Source of the DNA: Gemmatimonadota bacterium
GTDB lineage: Bacteria; JAAXHH01
Length of the DNA stretch: 8,297 nt
Reading direction: 5' to 3'
NCBI GenBank assembly: GCA_026713285.1
Contig: JAPOOT010000220.1
Location: forward strand, 1-8,297
The position numbers were made by a program, and so were the translations under genes. The notes beneath the pieces were generated by a model, which was not told the origin of the DNA, ran no database searches, and saw only the letters and a list, made by a program, of their open reading frames with translations. Below, one piece after another: positions 1 to 6,122 of this stretch. Position 1 is the stretch's first letter. Every line of letters begins with the position of its first letter.

Positions 1-654
1 CAGAGCGACATTCTGAACTCCTACCTGAGGAAGAACCCGGCCTCGGCGGAACAACTGGTCGGGCTGCAGTCCACCCTGTACACCGAGTACGTGCAGTTGA
101 TCGTCAATGAGGACGGGGGTATCGCAAGCGTCTCGGACCTCCAGCCGAACACCCATATCGTATACGTCGGTCCCCGCGGTTCCGGCACCCACAGGGCCTG
201 GGAAGGATTCGTCCTCCAGGATCCTCGATATGGGGAGTTCAACACGCGGTTCGCCAGCTACGATGAAGCCCTGCGCCAGGTGGCCGGGGATCCCAACTCG
301 GTCATGCTGTTCGTCGCCGGGCTAAACTCGGAACTGCTGAAGGATGCGGACCGGCAATACGGCGGACAGCTGAGCATGGTCGCCGTGGACGAGCACTATT
401 TCAGCACGGCCGTGGATCAGTTCGGCAACACGATCTACGAGGTGGCGTCGATCCCCCATGAGACCTACCCCGAACTTCAGGAGGGCTGGCTCTTCGGCTA
501 TCTCGACAGCAGCGTGGAGACGTTGACGGTGGACGCCATCCTGATCCTGTCGAAGCAATGGGTGGATACTTATGGCAGCAAGCCCATGACGCTCTTCGAA
601 GACGCGCTCTGGCGGTCCATCGACGACATCAAGCCCATCGTGGGCGAGGAGTAG
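1..654 (+). CDS. TAXI-type (TRAP-associated) periplasmic solute-binding protein, C-terminal part, 5'-truncated by window edge
   Basis: The frame is open from the first base to the TAG at 652-654, giving 217 residues with no start in view. The gene therefore begins upstream; the GTG at 91 lies inside a conserved stretch and is unlikely to be the start. Visible hallmarks of the TAXI/NMT1-like binding-protein fold are QSDIL at residues 1-5, LYTEYVQLIV (26-35), the GIASVSDL segment (40-47), the ligand-loop motif VGPRGSGT (56-63) and VMLFVAGL (101-108). Such proteins capture a small, usually anionic, ligand in the periplasm for a TRAP transporter; the ligand cannot be read from the sequence. No TRAP membrane subunit is in the window, although one could lie upstream. 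The stop is 11 nt before the DUF2491 start, so the two genes are probably co-transcribed. Family call fairly sure, role in this context unknown. Confidence 0.75.
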   Translation, partial: QSDILNSYLRKNPASAEQLVGLQSTLYTEYVQLIVNEDGGIASVSDLQPNTHIVYVGPRGSGTHRAWEGFVLQDPRYGEFNTRFASYDEALRQVAGDPNSVMLFVAGLNSELLKDADRQYGGQLSMVAVDEHYFSTAVDQFGNTIYEVASIPHETYPELQEGWLFGYLDSSVETLTVDAILILSKQWVDTYGSKPMTLFEDALWRSIDDIKPIVGEE

Positions 655-665
655 CGCAGGCCCCG

Positions 666-1367
666 ATGAGCTTCCACATCATTCGTTCCGTAGCGAAGAA
701 GCAGGCGAAAGAGGCGGCTGGTTTTTTTAGGAAGAAACCCACGCGGGTTGACCAGGATCTTCCCCTCGGTGTCGCCATCGACCGCTTGGTCGACATCGAC
801 GGCGCCGGACTGTCCACCTTCATCGGCCTCGTCCAGTTCAACTTCCCATCCTTCCCCCTGGCCGTCGAAGCCATCGGCAAGATCGACCTGGGCGAAGGCG
901 CCATGGCCTATCGCTGCTACCTTCAGGGCACCTCGGCCTTCCTCCAGGTGGTATCGGAGCATGGGGACCCGGTGGAATGCCGCCTGTACGTGCTCGACCG
1001 GGACCTGTATCCCCACTCGGAGGAGATCTGGGCAACCTGGTTGAACGATGAGGATGGTATCATCGGATCTCCGGAAGTACTCCATGGAGACGGCGAGGAG
1101 CGGTCCTACCTCCGCGAATGGATGGAAGGCGAAGGGCAGACCGTGCCGGTGCAGGTCAGCGAGCGGATCATCCGGGACTCGTACGGAGAGCAGATCTACG
1201 AGGAAACCCAGCAGGCCATGTCCTATTTCCGCGTGGCGAGTGGGGACCCCTACAATCCGGAGGATCCCGAGCGCGTGGACGAATTCCTGTTGATCAGCGC
1301 GGGCGACGGCGTTATAGAACTGTACCTGGGCGTGGAACTGATGCTTGAGGAAGTAAAGGTTATTTAA
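666..1367 (+). CDS. DUF2491 family protein (YjfK-like)
   Basis: A 233-residue cytosolic-looking protein of about the usual size for DUF2491 (E. coli YjfK is roughly 220 aa). The family has no established biochemical function. It is known mainly as a neighbour of a PspA homologue in the E. coli yjfIJKL operon, and a PspA-family gene lies 17 nt downstream here. The N-terminus (residues 1-24) is a basic amphipathic helix with KKQA at 11-14. The rest is acidic and probably mostly beta, with RLYVLDRDLYPHSEEIW (106-122) and a conserved-looking C-terminal region EFLLISAGDGVIELYLG (206-222). The frame stays open upstream to 558, but that part overlaps the binding-protein gene. The ATG at 666 follows an AGG at 658-660 and is the natural start. 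A T7 run at 722-728 lies in codons 19-21. Family call fairly confident; function unknown. Confidence 0.72.
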   Translation: MSFHIIRSVAKKQAKEAAGFFRKKPTRVDQDLPLGVAIDRLVDIDGAGLSTFIGLVQFNFPSFPLAVEAIGKIDLGEGAMAYRCYLQGTSAFLQVVSEHGDPVECRLYVLDRDLYPHSEEIWATWLNDEDGIIGSPEVLHGDGEERSYLREWMEGEGQTVPVQVSERIIRDSYGEQIYEETQQAMSYFRVASGDPYNPEDPERVDEFLLISAGDGVIELYLGVELMLEEVKVI

Positions 1368-1371
1368 AGAG

Positions 1372-1377
1372 AAAGGA
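1372..1377 (+). promoter_or_regulatory. Ribosome binding site of the PspA-family gene
   Basis: AAAGGA lies 7 nt before the ATG at 1385, in the 17-nt gap after the DUF2491 stop. It supports independent, efficient initiation of the PspA-family gene within the shared transcript. Confidence 0.6.
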
Positions 1378-1384
1378 TAGGGAC

Positions 1385-2155
1385 ATGATCTGGAAATTTC
1401 TTTCCCGCGTCGGCAAGAAACAGGCCGGCAACGCCCTGGAGTCTTTTACCCAGGCAGTGGTGGCCTTCGATCCGGAAACCGCGTCCGAGGCACAGATTTC
1501 CCTCATGGAGGAGGAACTCGACAAGCTCGGGAAACGGGTCGGCAAGGCCGAGATGGACGTGAAGAAGGACCACGAAGAGACGCAGGCGCTGTTGACGCAG
1601 TACGACAGGTACCTGGCCGCCGCCGAACGGCTCGAAGGCCAGCTCGAAGGGGCGGAAGAGGGACAGCGCACCAAGCTGGAGGAGAGCCTGGACAAGCTGG
1701 TCTCGGAACTGGAGCGTCTGAACCCCGAGATCGAACGGGAGCGCCAGGAGGACCAGGAAGCGGAGGCTTTCGCGACGGAGCTTCGCCAGGCTTACGACGT
1801 GGCCGCGGAGAAACTGAAGCAGGCGCAGACCCAACTCAAACAGGCTCAGCGGCGCATGGAGCAGGCAAGGATGAAGAAGGAGCGGGCCGTCGAACGCGCC
1901 GAAGGCGTGCGACAGGCCGCGGGGCTGAGCAGCTCCCTGGGCGGATTGGACACGGCCCTCAACGCCATGGACAAAGAGACGGAGAAGGCGGAAACGACGT
2001 CCCGTGCGGCGGAACTCAAAATCGGCGCTTTCGGCAAAACCGAGATCTCCGACGATCCCAACATTGCCGCGGCCCTGGAAGCGGCCGAGAAACCCGCGCT
2101 GACCGAATCCTCGACGCGGGACCGGCTGGCGGCCCTTCGATCGAAAAAGTCCTGA
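1385..2155 (+). CDS. PspA/IM30 family protein (YjfJ-like)
   Basis: A 256-residue protein almost entirely alpha-helical coiled coil from about residue 33 to 215, rich in E, K, Q, A and R with heptad spacing. This is the build of PspA/Vipp1/IM30 proteins, bacterial ESCRT-III relatives that polymerise on damaged or stressed inner membrane. The first 20 residues form the expected amphipathic membrane-binding helix (M1-I-W-K-F-L, then KKQA at 11-14). The C-terminal tail is less helical and ends in RLAALRSKKS. As I recall them, E. coli YjfJ ends in a comparable RLQR-type helix, and the adjacent DUF2491 gene also points to the YjfJ branch rather than classical PspA. No pspBC or pspF is nearby, so classical PspF control is not indicated. 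A terminator follows 25 nt after the stop. Possible partners are the upstream DUF2491 protein and the downstream K+ channel (inference). Confidence 0.85.
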   Translation: MIWKFLSRVGKKQAGNALESFTQAVVAFDPETASEAQISLMEEELDKLGKRVGKAEMDVKKDHEETQALLTQYDRYLAAAERLEGQLEGAEEGQRTKLEESLDKLVSELERLNPEIERERQEDQEAEAFATELRQAYDVAAEKLKQAQTQLKQAQRRMEQARMKKERAVERAEGVRQAAGLSSSLGGLDTALNAMDKETEKAETTSRAAELKIGAFGKTEISDDPNIAAALEAAEKPALTESSTRDRLAALRSKKS

Positions 2156-2179
2156 ATCACTCGACGGTCCCACACCTAT

Positions 2180-2223
2180 AAGGCTCACCCGAAGCGTTTG
2201 CGGACGGTGGGCCTTTGTTATTT
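2180..2223 (+). terminator. Rho-independent terminator after the PspA-family gene
   Basis: The left arm AAGGCTCACC (2180-2189) pairs with the right arm GGTGGGCCTT (2206-2215) over 10 bp, with one U-G wobble, around a 16-nt loop. A T-rich tail TTTGTTATTT (2214-2223) follows. The loop is longer than usual, but stem and tail are convincing. It separates the binding-protein/DUF2491/PspA unit from the K+ channel gene. Confidence 0.75.
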
Positions 2224-2323
2224 GAGCAGGTTAAGCTAAATTGGCCATACCATCTCAGAATTAACAGCATCATAAAACAAACCTGTTGGAATAAGCCCAT
2301 CGCATTCGCCAGGGAGGCACACC
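2224..2323 (+). other. AT-richer leader of the K+ channel gene
   Basis: About 100 nt between the terminator and the channel ATG, distinctly more A/T-rich than the flanking genes, as expected of a promoter region. I find no convincing -35/-10 pair. AGGGAGG at 2311-2317 is a strong Shine-Dalgarno sequence 6 nt before the ATG at 2324. Strong SD plus preceding terminator suggest the channel is transcribed separately from the PspA unit, or by read-through. Confidence 0.45.
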
Positions 2324-3190
2324 ATGCCGGGAATCCTGTCCTCCGTGCTTGCGGCCGTACACCGTTTCGGACCCTACGTACTGGCCGTCAACATGATACT
2401 CTACTTCATTGAGCTCCAGTACACCCAGACGCGCAGCAGTCTGGACGCCGGCGCCTGGGCGGGGTTTATATGGATCGAGCGGGTCATCGCGGGGTTCTTC
2501 ACCCTGGAATACCTGCTGCGCATCCGGCTGTCGCCGCGCAAGGGCAGGTACCTGGTCAGTGCTCTGGGGGTGATCGATCTGATCAGCATCCTGCCCTTCT
2601 GGATCGGATTCTACCCAGGCCTGACCCAGGAGCAGCTCGGACTGGTCCGGGGCGCCCGGACACTACGGCTGCTCAAGATGTTCCGATACAGCCCGAAATT
2701 GTCGGAGTTCGCCCGGTCCATGTACCACAGTCGGATACGGATCATTCCAATCTTTCTCATCACCATCATGTACCTGATGATCAGCTCGACCGTGATCTAC
2801 GAGGTGGAACGCCGCGCCCAGCCCGAGGTCTTCAGTGTTTACGGCGACAGCATCTGGTGGGCCGTGGTGACCTCCACGACCGTGGGGTACGGCGACAAGT
2901 ACCCGGTCACCCCCCTGGGACAGGGGGCCAGCGTGCTGATGATGATGGTGGGCATCGGTATCGTGGGCATGATCTTCGGCTTTTTTGCCGATAGCTTCCA
3001 CGACTCGAGAGAACCGATTGAACCCGCGTTAATGGAGGCGTACTGCCGGGGCGTACATACAGAGGGATCGGAAGGCGTTACGGTACAGGCCCTGAGGGCG
3101 ACCCACCGAAACAACCCGCAGTTCCTGATCTTCGCCGATACGGTGGACAGGTATATTGTATCTGCCGGGGAAGGTGACGACAGGGGATAA
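2324..3190 (+). CDS. Voltage-gated potassium channel, six-transmembrane Kv type
   Basis: A 288-residue inner-membrane protein with the full voltage-sensor plus pore layout. S1 is at about residues 13-31 (E30), S2 at 46-66 (E62), S3 at 78-96 (D85), and S4 at 107-122 with basic residues at every third position (R109, R112, R115, K118, R121). S5 is at about 138-160, followed by a pore helix around 175-184, the K+ selectivity filter TTVGYGD (185-191) and S6 at 200-222. The regular S4 charges indicate real voltage sensing, as in KvAP-like prokaryotic channels, rather than a simple two-helix channel. The last 65 residues are soluble with no recognisable RCK or cyclic-nucleotide domain. The channel would pass K+ on depolarisation. 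Its place after a PspA-family gene suggests a response to loss of membrane potential (inference). It ends 78 nt before the stop of a convergent lipoprotein gene. Confidence 0.92.
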   Translation: MPGILSSVLAAVHRFGPYVLAVNMILYFIELQYTQTRSSLDAGAWAGFIWIERVIAGFFTLEYLLRIRLSPRKGRYLVSALGVIDLISILPFWIGFYPGLTQEQLGLVRGARTLRLLKMFRYSPKLSEFARSMYHSRIRIIPIFLITIMYLMISSTVIYEVERRAQPEVFSVYGDSIWWAVVTSTTVGYGDKYPVTPLGQGASVLMMMVGIGIVGMIFGFFADSFHDSREPIEPALMEAYCRGVHTEGSEGVTVQALRATHRNNPQFLIFADTVDRYIVSAGEGDDRG

Positions 3191-3268
3191 CAGGGGAAAG
3201 CGGACGAAGAGGAGACAGATATCAGCGGAGCGCGTCGGTGACGGACGGACCGGCCTGGCTTGCCCTGG

Positions 3269-4111
3269 TCAATTCAGGTTGGAGGTCCGGCCGTGCGATT
3301 GGGATGTCTCCTCGGGATCGGGTTCCGGCTCAAGCGTCCCGATGGATTCCTTGAGAGAGACCAGCCTCCTGAGCCTGCGCGAGTCCTTAGTCGTGAAACG
3401 GTCCGTGAACGCGTCATAGATGGGTTGTTCCTGCCCCCCGTCGATCCGTGTCACGATCACGCTCAGGGAGAGGTTGTCCACGTCCTCCGGGGCCCGCTTC
3501 CAGACCGGTGAAAGCAGGGCGAAGTTCCATTCGGCCCGATCGCCGGGTCCCAGGTTCTTGCCTTCCGTGCGCCGGATATTGTAGTTGAAATCGTCCTCGA
3601 GAAGCCACTTCCTCGGCTGCTTCCGCCAGAGAGTGCCGCGGAAATACACCCTGGAGATGGTGTGATCCGTCCGGTTGTGGATGTTGATTTTCACGACGGA
3701 CTGCCCGCGCTGCACGTAGTATTCGGGTCCTCTGACCCGTACGTCCTTCAGGTTCTCCATGGCGGAGTCCGTGTTTTCCTTCTTTGCCTCGAGGGATTCG
3801 ATCGCTTTGTCCACCCGGTCGGTCCACTCCGCGAAGATCTCCCGCGCGTCCATGCCGTCCAGACGGCTCTGAATCCGGTTCCGGATGGCCTCGGAAGCGT
3901 TCAGCGAACTGATCACGTTGTCGCTGTAAAGGTACTCGAACGCCTCCATCACTTCGTCGATTTGCTCCTGGTCTTCCTCGGGAAGCGCCGCCTTGATCGC
4001 GGCGATGGATGCGTCGAAGGTCTCGGCGTCCGTCCCGTCCACGGTGGGACCGGATTCGCAGGCCGTCGAAACCAGCGCGTAACTCGTCAAAAACAGAATG
4101 AGTCGGACCAC
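3269..4111 (-). CDS. Lipoprotein resembling the DUF6694 family
   Basis: A 280-residue predicted lipoprotein. With the GTG start at 4111, residues 1-17 form a short signal peptide (MVRLILFLTSYALVSTA) before C18. The -3 residue of the lipobox is Ser rather than the usual Leu. Residue +2 is Glu, not Asp, predicting outer-membrane sorting. A helical region (about 28-122, VDGTDAETFDASIAAIK and LEAKKENTD) precedes a beta-rich domain (130-240) with NRTDHTISRVYFRGTL and EDDFNYNI, which match my memory of DUF6694 lipoproteins. Function is unknown. I chose GTG 4111 because AGGGGAGGGG lies just upstream (4123-4114); an ATG at 4156 would add 15 residues but has no SD and gives an overlong n-region. The tail (260-280) is disordered. 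The gene lies 127 nt after the kinase gene and converges on the K+ channel. Signal fairly sure, family moderately sure. Confidence 0.68.
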   Translation of the reverse strand: MVRLILFLTSYALVSTACESGPTVDGTDAETFDASIAAIKAALPEEDQEQIDEVMEAFEYLYSDNVISSLNASEAIRNRIQSRLDGMDAREIFAEWTDRVDKAIESLEAKKENTDSAMENLKDVRVRGPEYYVQRGQSVVKINIHNRTDHTISRVYFRGTLWRKQPRKWLLEDDFNYNIRRTEGKNLGPGDRAEWNFALLSPVWKRAPEDVDNLSLSVIVTRIDGGQEQPIYDAFTDRFTTKDSRRLRRLVSLKESIGTLEPEPDPEETSQSHGRTSNLN

Positions 4112-4238
4112 AACCCCTCCCCTGCCGGAAATCCTCTCGTATGCTCTGACTTTCATGTCGATACTAACCCGATTTGTGCTGTATGTACACGATTTTACGT
4201 CCCAGGCTGCGGGTAGTTCCCGAGCCAGGGCGGCGTCC
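4112..4238 (-). other. Intergenic gap between kinase and lipoprotein genes
   Basis: This 127-nt gap has no hairpin plus T-tract, so no intrinsic terminator is visible after the kinase gene. Only weak promoter-like matches occur (for example TGTACA-N17-TAGTAT on the - strand), too poor to call. Read-through from the sugar operon or an unrecognised promoter are equally possible. The lipoprotein's strong SD sits at 4114-4123. Confidence 0.3.
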
Positions 4239-5297
4239 TTACCCGCCTGACGCTCCCCCGCGTCCGGCCAGCGCCGCCGCGGGCTGTGGGCTGACTGTTG
4301 GTTTTCCCGATACGAAATCCCGGAGTTCCCCCCGGGAAAGGACCGAGGTGGCCGGTTTCTGCACGATGACCGTCGCCGCGTCGTTTGCGAGTTCCCCCGA
4401 CTCCTCGAGGGGAAGCCCCAGCGCCGCGCCGATGGCCAGCCCCGCCCGCACGGTGTCGCCGCAACCGACTTTGTCCACGGGTTTGACGCGATGGCCCCGC
4501 ACATGGAAGAAGCCGCCCGGACCCACGCCGCAGAGTCCCTGCTCTCCCAGCGTGACGACGGTGTTCCGGCAACCCAGCGAAGCATGCAGCCGCCGGCAGT
4601 CGGATTCCAGCCGGTCCATGGAAAACCCGCCGATAAGCTCGGCGGCCTCGGCGGCGTTCGGGGCGATGATGTCCGCGCCGGCGAAGAACGCCCGGTTGCC
4701 CGGCTTGAAATCAACCACGACGGGGATTTCATGGAGGCGGCAATCGCGGATGATCTGACCGGTGTTCGCCGTGGTAAAGACCCCCTTGTCATAATCACTG
4801 AGTATCACGACGTCGGTTTCCGGCAGTGCGCGAAGGACTTCCTTCGCCAGCGCGGCCGAGGTGCCGCCGTCGACCCGGACGGAGCATTCGGTATCGCGCC
4901 GCAGCAGGTAGTCGTCGTCCAGGTACAGACGGGCTTTGATCGTGGTGGGCCGGCGTTCATCCCGGATCAGGCCGTGGCGTATTCCCAGATCGTCCGAGAG
5001 ATCGCGGATCTTGAAATAATGTTCGTCGTTGCCCGTCACGCCCACGAGGGTGGTTTGCACGTCCAGGGAAGCCAGGTTGGCGGCCACGTTGCCCGCGCCG
5101 CCGAGCACCTTGATCGTTTCCTGCGCCTTGTAGGCCCGCTTTCCCGTCTTCTCCGAATCGATGGGCTTGCTGTCTCCGGTCCGGCAGAACTCGTAAACGT
5201 CGAGCATGATGTCACCGACGACGAGGACGCGCAGTTCGGGGAACCGATCGATGACCTCGAGCTCGCTGCCGGGGTGGCTGTCTGGTTTCCGGTTCAT
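4239..5297 (-). CDS. rfaE1: PfkB-family sugar kinase, RfaE1/HldA-like (D-glycero-beta-D-manno-heptose-7-phosphate kinase type)
   Basis: A 352-residue ribokinase-fold (PfkB) kinase that matches the N-terminal kinase domain of HldE/RfaE. Motifs are VVGDIMLDVYEF (27-37), the substrate-site signature VLGGAGNVAANL (64-75), DVVILSDYDKG (162-172), the PN motif at 213-214, and the ATP/catalytic motif VGCGDTVRAG (277-286) with catalytic base D281. The usual GAGD is GCGD here (C279). HldA-type enzymes phosphorylate heptose-7-phosphate at C1 for ADP-heptose and LPS core synthesis. The nucleotidyltransferase half of HldE is absent, and the neighbours (HAD, SMP-30) are not gmhA, gmhB or hldD, so the real substrate could be another sugar. 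The C-terminus (332-352) is Ala/Gly-rich and probably disordered. The start at ATG 5297 lacks an SD and appears translationally coupled to upstream frames. Kinase sure, substrate unsure. Confidence 0.82.
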   Translation of the reverse strand: MNRKPDSHPGSELEVIDRFPELRVLVVGDIMLDVYEFCRTGDSKPIDSEKTGKRAYKAQETIKVLGGAGNVAANLASLDVQTTLVGVTGNDEHYFKIRDLSDDLGIRHGLIRDERRPTTIKARLYLDDDYLLRRDTECSVRVDGGTSAALAKEVLRALPETDVVILSDYDKGVFTTANTGQIIRDCRLHEIPVVVDFKPGNRAFFAGADIIAPNAAEAAELIGGFSMDRLESDCRRLHASLGCRNTVVTLGEQGLCGVGPGGFFHVRGHRVKPVDKVGCGDTVRAGLAIGAALGLPLEESGELANDAATVIVQKPATSVLSRGELRDFVSGKPTVSPQPAAALAGRGGASGG

Positions 5298-5327
5298 GAG
5301 CTGCCTGGTTTCCGGTTCATGAGCTGC
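5282..5327. repeat. Exact 23-bp tandem duplication at the HAD/kinase junction
   Basis: Positions 5282-5304 and 5305-5327 are identical 23-bp units joined head to tail. The unit spans the HAD stop and the kinase start, so each copy contains an ATGA (- strand, 5320-5317 and 5297-5294). Because 23 is not a multiple of three, the two ATGs are in different frames. Confidence 0.95.
5294..5320 (-). CDS. Eight-codon minicistron (MNRKPGSS) linking the HAD and kinase genes
   Basis: On the - strand, the ATG at 5320-5318 overlaps the HAD stop TGA (5319-5317) as ATGA. It reads eight codons, MNRKPGSS, to a TGA at 5296-5294, which in turn overlaps the kinase ATG (5297-5295) as a second ATGA. The peptide is a chimera of the kinase N-terminus (MNRKP) and the HAD C-terminus (GSS), as expected from duplication of the junction. 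It may serve as a relay for reinitiating ribosomes rather than as a functional peptide. No good SD precedes either ATG. The reading frame is certain; its translation is inferred. Confidence 0.4.
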   Translation of the reverse strand: MNRKPGSS

Positions 5328-6093
5328 CCAGTTCGACGCCCTTCATCGACGTGACACGGGCGATGAGGTCTACCTGTTTGTAGATGGCGAAACCGGCGCG
5401 GCGGGCCGCCGCGTGGTCGTCCGGTCCGATGTAACCCCAGGAAGCCAGCATCAGTTCGAGAAGGGGTTCATCCCTGTTGAAATGGGCATCGAGCTCCTCC
5501 AGGTTCCCGATGGAGTCGTCGACGAATCCGTAGCGTTCCCGTCCGAACCGCGCCCGGATCTCGAGCAGATTCTCGATCTTGGTCGTTCCGTTATCGCCCG
5601 AGTACACGTTTCCTTCCCGGACGGCAAGGCCGAAGTGGTGACACAGGGTCACGGTGGCTTCCCTGTTCTTGTTGGTCAGGATCACGATCCCTTCGGCGTC
5701 CTGTCCTTTCAATACATCCCAGACCGGCTGGTACACCGTGTTGAGCGACGCCCACTGGACCGGATCTTGAGCGACTAACCGCTTTCGGCCTGCGAAGAAA
5801 CTGACCGTACGTTCCTTAAGGGGGACGTCCGACGCCTCGCGGATCGCCAGGTATTCCTCCGGTTCCAGCCGGTGGTCGCCGGGCAGACCGGCATTGTCTA
5901 TGCACCAGGTCATCAGGTTGATCGCGTCACCGGCAGGCTGGACGTGGTACCGGTTGGTCACAAACAGTTCCGCCGCGTTGCCGGGCAGATCGTCCGGAGA
6001 GGTCGCGAGACCGCCGGTGACCGTGTTGTAAGCCGTGATCGACATCTCCACGACGGAGTTCAGCAGTACCCCGTCGAAGTCGAATATGAGCAT
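5317..6093 (-). CDS. HAD superfamily hydrolase (phosphatase-like)
   Basis: A 258-residue haloacid-dehalogenase-fold protein with all four motifs. Motif I is DFDGVLLNS with nucleophile D5 and acid/base D7, motif II is ILTN (T140), motif III is K172, and motif IV is GFVDDS (D192, D193 for Mg2+). About 125 residues between motifs I and II form a C1-type cap that would set substrate specificity. The protein probably dephosphorylates a small phosphorylated metabolite in the cytosol. The active-site residues are complete; the substrate is not evident. It differs from GmhB, the phosphatase normally paired with an RfaE1 kinase. The ATG at 6093 sits three codons before D5 but lacks an SD. A GTG at 6126 (SD AGGGAG at 6142-6137) overlaps the SMP-30 stop as GTGA and would add 11 residues, so the true start may be there. 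The stop overlaps the relay minicistron. Confidence 0.85.
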   Translation of the reverse strand: MLIFDFDGVLLNSVVEMSITAYNTVTGGLATSPDDLPGNAAELFVTNRYHVQPAGDAINLMTWCIDNAGLPGDHRLEPEEYLAIREASDVPLKERTVSFFAGRKRLVAQDPVQWASLNTVYQPVWDVLKGQDAEGIVILTNKNREATVTLCHHFGLAVREGNVYSGDNGTTKIENLLEIRARFGRERYGFVDDSIGNLEELDAHFNRDEPLLELMLASWGYIGPDDHAAARRAGFAIYKQVDLIARVTSMKGVELGSS

Positions 6094-6122
6094 GGATTCT
6101 GTATCGGATGTATGAAGATCGC

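Noticed and set aside
558..665. Upstream extension of the DUF2491 frame overlapping the binding-protein gene
   Set aside because: It overlaps a well-supported coding region, has atypical composition (R/H/A-rich), and the ATG at 666 gives the expected family length and N-terminus.
1364..2188. Long open frame on the - strand opposite the PspA-family gene
   Set aside because: Its product is a leucine/arginine/phenylalanine-rich mirror of a coiled-coil gene, typical of antisense frames in GC-rich DNA. No SD or recognisable domain.
2270..2290. AACA-AACC-TGTT dyad and TTAACA as an operator or promoter for the K+ channel
   Set aside because: The arms are only 4 bp and the sequence 17 nt after TTAACA (TGTTGG) is not a credible -10.
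2215..2412. Small + strand frame across the terminator tail and the start of the channel gene
   Set aside because: It begins in the terminator's T-tract, lacks an SD and overlaps the channel gene in another frame.
3246..3289. Inverted CGGACC / GGTCCG pair between the channel and lipoprotein genes as a possible bidirectional terminator
   Set aside because: The loop is over 30 nt, the stem is only 6 bp, it enters the lipoprotein coding end, and no T-tract is present on either side.
4112..4798. Open extension of the lipoprotein frame upstream through the kinase gene
   Set aside because: It lies out of frame inside the kinase coding region, and the signal peptide fixes the real start near 4111-4156.
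4491..5354. Long + strand open frame opposite the kinase gene
   Set aside because: It has no recognisable domain; the - strand frame has complete PfkB motifs, so this is an antisense shadow.
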